A stretch of 5,967 bases of DNA from Phascolarctobacterium sp. (GTDB taxonomy: Bacteria; Bacillota; Negativicutes; Acidaminococcales; Acidaminococcaceae), in the NCBI GenBank assembly GCA_024405645.1, contig JAKSOJ010000083.1:1-5967 (forward strand), written 5' to 3'. Each line of letters begins with the position of its first letter. The first letter of the stretch is position 1. The translations under genes were made by a program, and so were the position numbers. Positions 4,472-5,967 of this stretch are shown here, piece after piece. The notes under the pieces were generated by a model. It made no database searches. It had not been told where the DNA came from and worked only from the letters and a program-made list of their open reading frames with translations.

Positions 4472-5967
4472 TTACTCCAAGAAATCCTTCAACTTCTTGC
4501 TACGGCTTGGATGGCGAAGCTTACGCAATGCTTTTGCCTCAATTTGACGAATACGTTCACGTGTAACGCCAAAGTGTTGACCAACCTCTTCCAAAGTACG
4601 AGAACGGCCATCGTCTAAACCAAAACGTAACTCCAATACTTTCTTCTCTCTATCAGTAAGAGTAGTCAAAACTTCTTCTAACTGTTCTTTCAAGAGAGTA
4701 AAGGAAGCAGCATCTGCGGGTGCAGGTGCATCATGGTCTTCGATAAAATCTCCAAGATGTGAATCTTCTTCTTCACCGATAGGAGTTTCCAAAGAAACCG
4801 GTTCTTGAGCTATCTTCATAATCTCACGAACGCGCTCAACGGAAGTATCCATTTCTTTAGCAATCTCGTCTGGAGAAGGCTCACGCCCCAATTCTTGTAA
4901 TAATTGGCGAGATACACGAATCAGCTTGTTAATAGTTTCTACCATATGTACAGGTATTCTAATGGTTCTAGCTTGATCCGCAATAGCACGTGTAATAGCC
5001 TGACGAATCCACCAGGTAGCATAAGTACTAAACTTGAAGCCTTTATTGTAGTCGAATTTTTCAACTGCTTTAATCAAGCCTAAATTGCCTTCTTGAATTA
5101 AATCCAGGAAAAGCATACCTCTACCAACATAACGTTTTGCAATACTTACAACCAAACGTAAGTTAGCTTCGGACAGGCATTTCTTAGCGTCATTACCTTG
5201 TGCGGAGACAGCCATTAAAACATTTTTATATGTAGCTTCTAAATCAAGAATTTCATCGTAATGTTCAACCGCTCCAACTTCTCCCTCGGTCATACGCTTT
5301 TGACATTCAGTCAAAAGTACACGTAAAGGATAAAGGGCATGTATTTCCTGGTCGCTAGTAGGTCTCTCAACAACTAATTTGTCACATTCAGGAATATAGC
5401 ATTGACGCTCAACCATTAAACGTTGCAAATGCAATCTTTCATCACGAGTAAACTCAAAAATCAAATCCTCATAATCTGCAACGGTATAAGGAGCTTCTGC
5501 AGTTTTAGCAGCAGCAATAAGATCTAAAACATCAAAAACAGAGCGTAGCTTTGTCATGTGCTCTTCTTGTTTTAAATTTTCAGTAATTTTAGCTAACAGC
5601 TCAGCAGTGGATTCGGAAGCATCAAACGCAGGTTCTTCAAGATTAGGTACAAAACCATTAAGCAATTTGTCTGCCTGACGACCTTTGTCCATACGCTTAG
5701 CCAACTTAATTTCGTCTTCACCGACCAACAGAGGTACACGACCTATTTCCTTAAGGTACATACGTACAGGATCATCAATACTAATACCCTCTGGTACAGT
5801 TAAATTAGCTAATTCTGCTTCATTGATTTCACCTAGCTCATCAGATACATCATCTATACCTTCCTCAGCTATGGGAAGAATAGTATCTATATCCAGACTT
5901 GTATCATCAACGAAATCAATATTCTTTTTATTCAAAGCTTCATAGATCTGCTCGATTTCTTCAGGGG
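4472..5967 (-). CDS. rpoD: Primary RNA polymerase sigma factor RpoD/SigA (5' end outside the window)
   Basis: This is the housekeeping sigma factor, which directs core RNA polymerase to -35/-10 promoters; 497 residues are visible, numbered here from 5965. The frame has no stop up to the edge and begins [20 protein letters not shown], typical of region 1.1, so the gene continues beyond the window and the TTG at 5935 is not the start. An acidic linker leads to region 1.2 ([16 protein letters not shown], 65-80). About 160 extra residues follow (96-260) that Bacillus SigA lacks. Then come 2.1-2.2 ([15 protein letters not shown] from 265; [16 protein letters not shown]), 2.3 ([14 protein letters not shown], 311-324), 2.4 ([10 protein letters not shown], 332-341) and region 3. 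The 3.2 finger ([16 protein letters not shown]) ends near 410. Region 4.1 ([15 protein letters not shown], 436-450) and the 4.2 helix-turn-helix ([20 protein letters not shown]) precede the ending [14 protein letters not shown]. All core motifs are intact. It would recognise the promoters listed here. Confidence 0.97.
   Translation of the reverse strand, partial: PEEIEQIYEALNKKNIDFVDDTSLDIDTILPIAEEGIDDVSDELGEINEAELANLTVPEGISIDDPVRMYLKEIGRVPLLVGEDEIKLAKRMDKGRQADKLLNGFVPNLEEPAFDASESTAELLAKITENLKQEEHMTKLRSVFDVLDLIAAAKTAEAPYTVADYEDLIFEFTRDERLHLQRLMVERQCYIPECDKLVVERPTSDQEIHALYPLRVLLTECQKRMTEGEVGAVEHYDEILDLEATYKNVLMAVSAQGNDAKKCLSEANLRLVVSIAKRYVGRGMLFLDLIQEGNLGLIKAVEKFDYNKGFKFSTYATWWIRQAITRAIADQARTIRIPVHMVETINKLIRVSRQLLQELGREPSPDEIAKEMDTSVERVREIMKIAQEPVSLETPIGEEEDSHLGDFIEDHDAPAPADAASFTLLKEQLEEVLTTLTDREKKVLELRFGLDDGRSRTLEEVGQHFGVTRERIRQIEAKALRKLRHPSRSKKLKDFLE

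Noticed and set aside
5685..5945. Plus-strand serine-rich 86-codon open frame
   Set aside because: It is the reverse of the acidic N-terminal part of rpoD; there is no independent evidence of coding.

Overview
The window looks like ordinary chromosomal housekeeping DNA from a low-to-moderate GC Firmicute. It is most likely a diderm member of the Negativicutes (Acidaminococcus/Phascolarctobacterium/Veillonella-like), though this placement is an inference. It rests on strong AGGAGG-type ribosome binding sites, Firmicute-style tRNAs with encoded CCA ends, and a primary sigma factor. That sigma factor's core motifs closely resemble Bacillus SigA, but it carries a long insert between regions 1.2 and 2.1 of the kind usually associated with diderm bacteria. 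I saw no mobile element, CRISPR array, phage gene or obvious horizontal transfer.

Layout. Positions 1-3654, all on the minus strand, hold a peptide-type ABC uptake operon. In transcription order it is dppA (substrate-binding lipoprotein), dppB and dppC (permeases), then the first 41 codons of dppD (ATPase), which is cut by the left edge just before its Walker A loop. A perfect 11-bp hairpin between dppA and dppB probably acts as a partial terminator, so that binding protein is made in excess over the membrane parts. dppB, dppC and dppD are tightly packed and look translationally linked. The start codons chosen here for dppB and dppC are internal to the longest open frames, because good Shine-Dalgarno sequences point to them.

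Positions 3655-3867 are a divergent intergenic region. A candidate dppA promoter faces left, overlapped by an inverted repeat that might be an operator. A strong extended -10 promoter faces right and drives tRNA-Pro(TGG), tRNA-Gly(TCC) and tRNA-Arg(TCT), separated by only 3 and 5 bases and closed by an intrinsic terminator. A second, convergent tRNA unit on the minus strand has a consensus promoter at 4428-4456, then a CAT-anticodon tRNA (probably the lysidine-modified tRNA-Ile2), tRNA-Ala(TGC) and its own terminator. The two terminators sit nearly back to back in 4115-4223.

Positions 4472-5967 on the minus strand are the primary sigma factor gene rpoD, whose 5' end lies beyond the right edge. 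The frame stays open to the edge and the extra codons read as sigma region 1.1, so the TTG at 5935 is not the start. No terminator is visible between rpoD and the downstream tRNAs, so rpoD transcripts may run into them.

I do not see a previously undescribed system. The observations most worth a second look are the sigma insert, which holds all four visible cysteines of that protein, the dppA/dppB attenuator-like hairpin, and the placement of the tRNA promoter directly behind rpoD.
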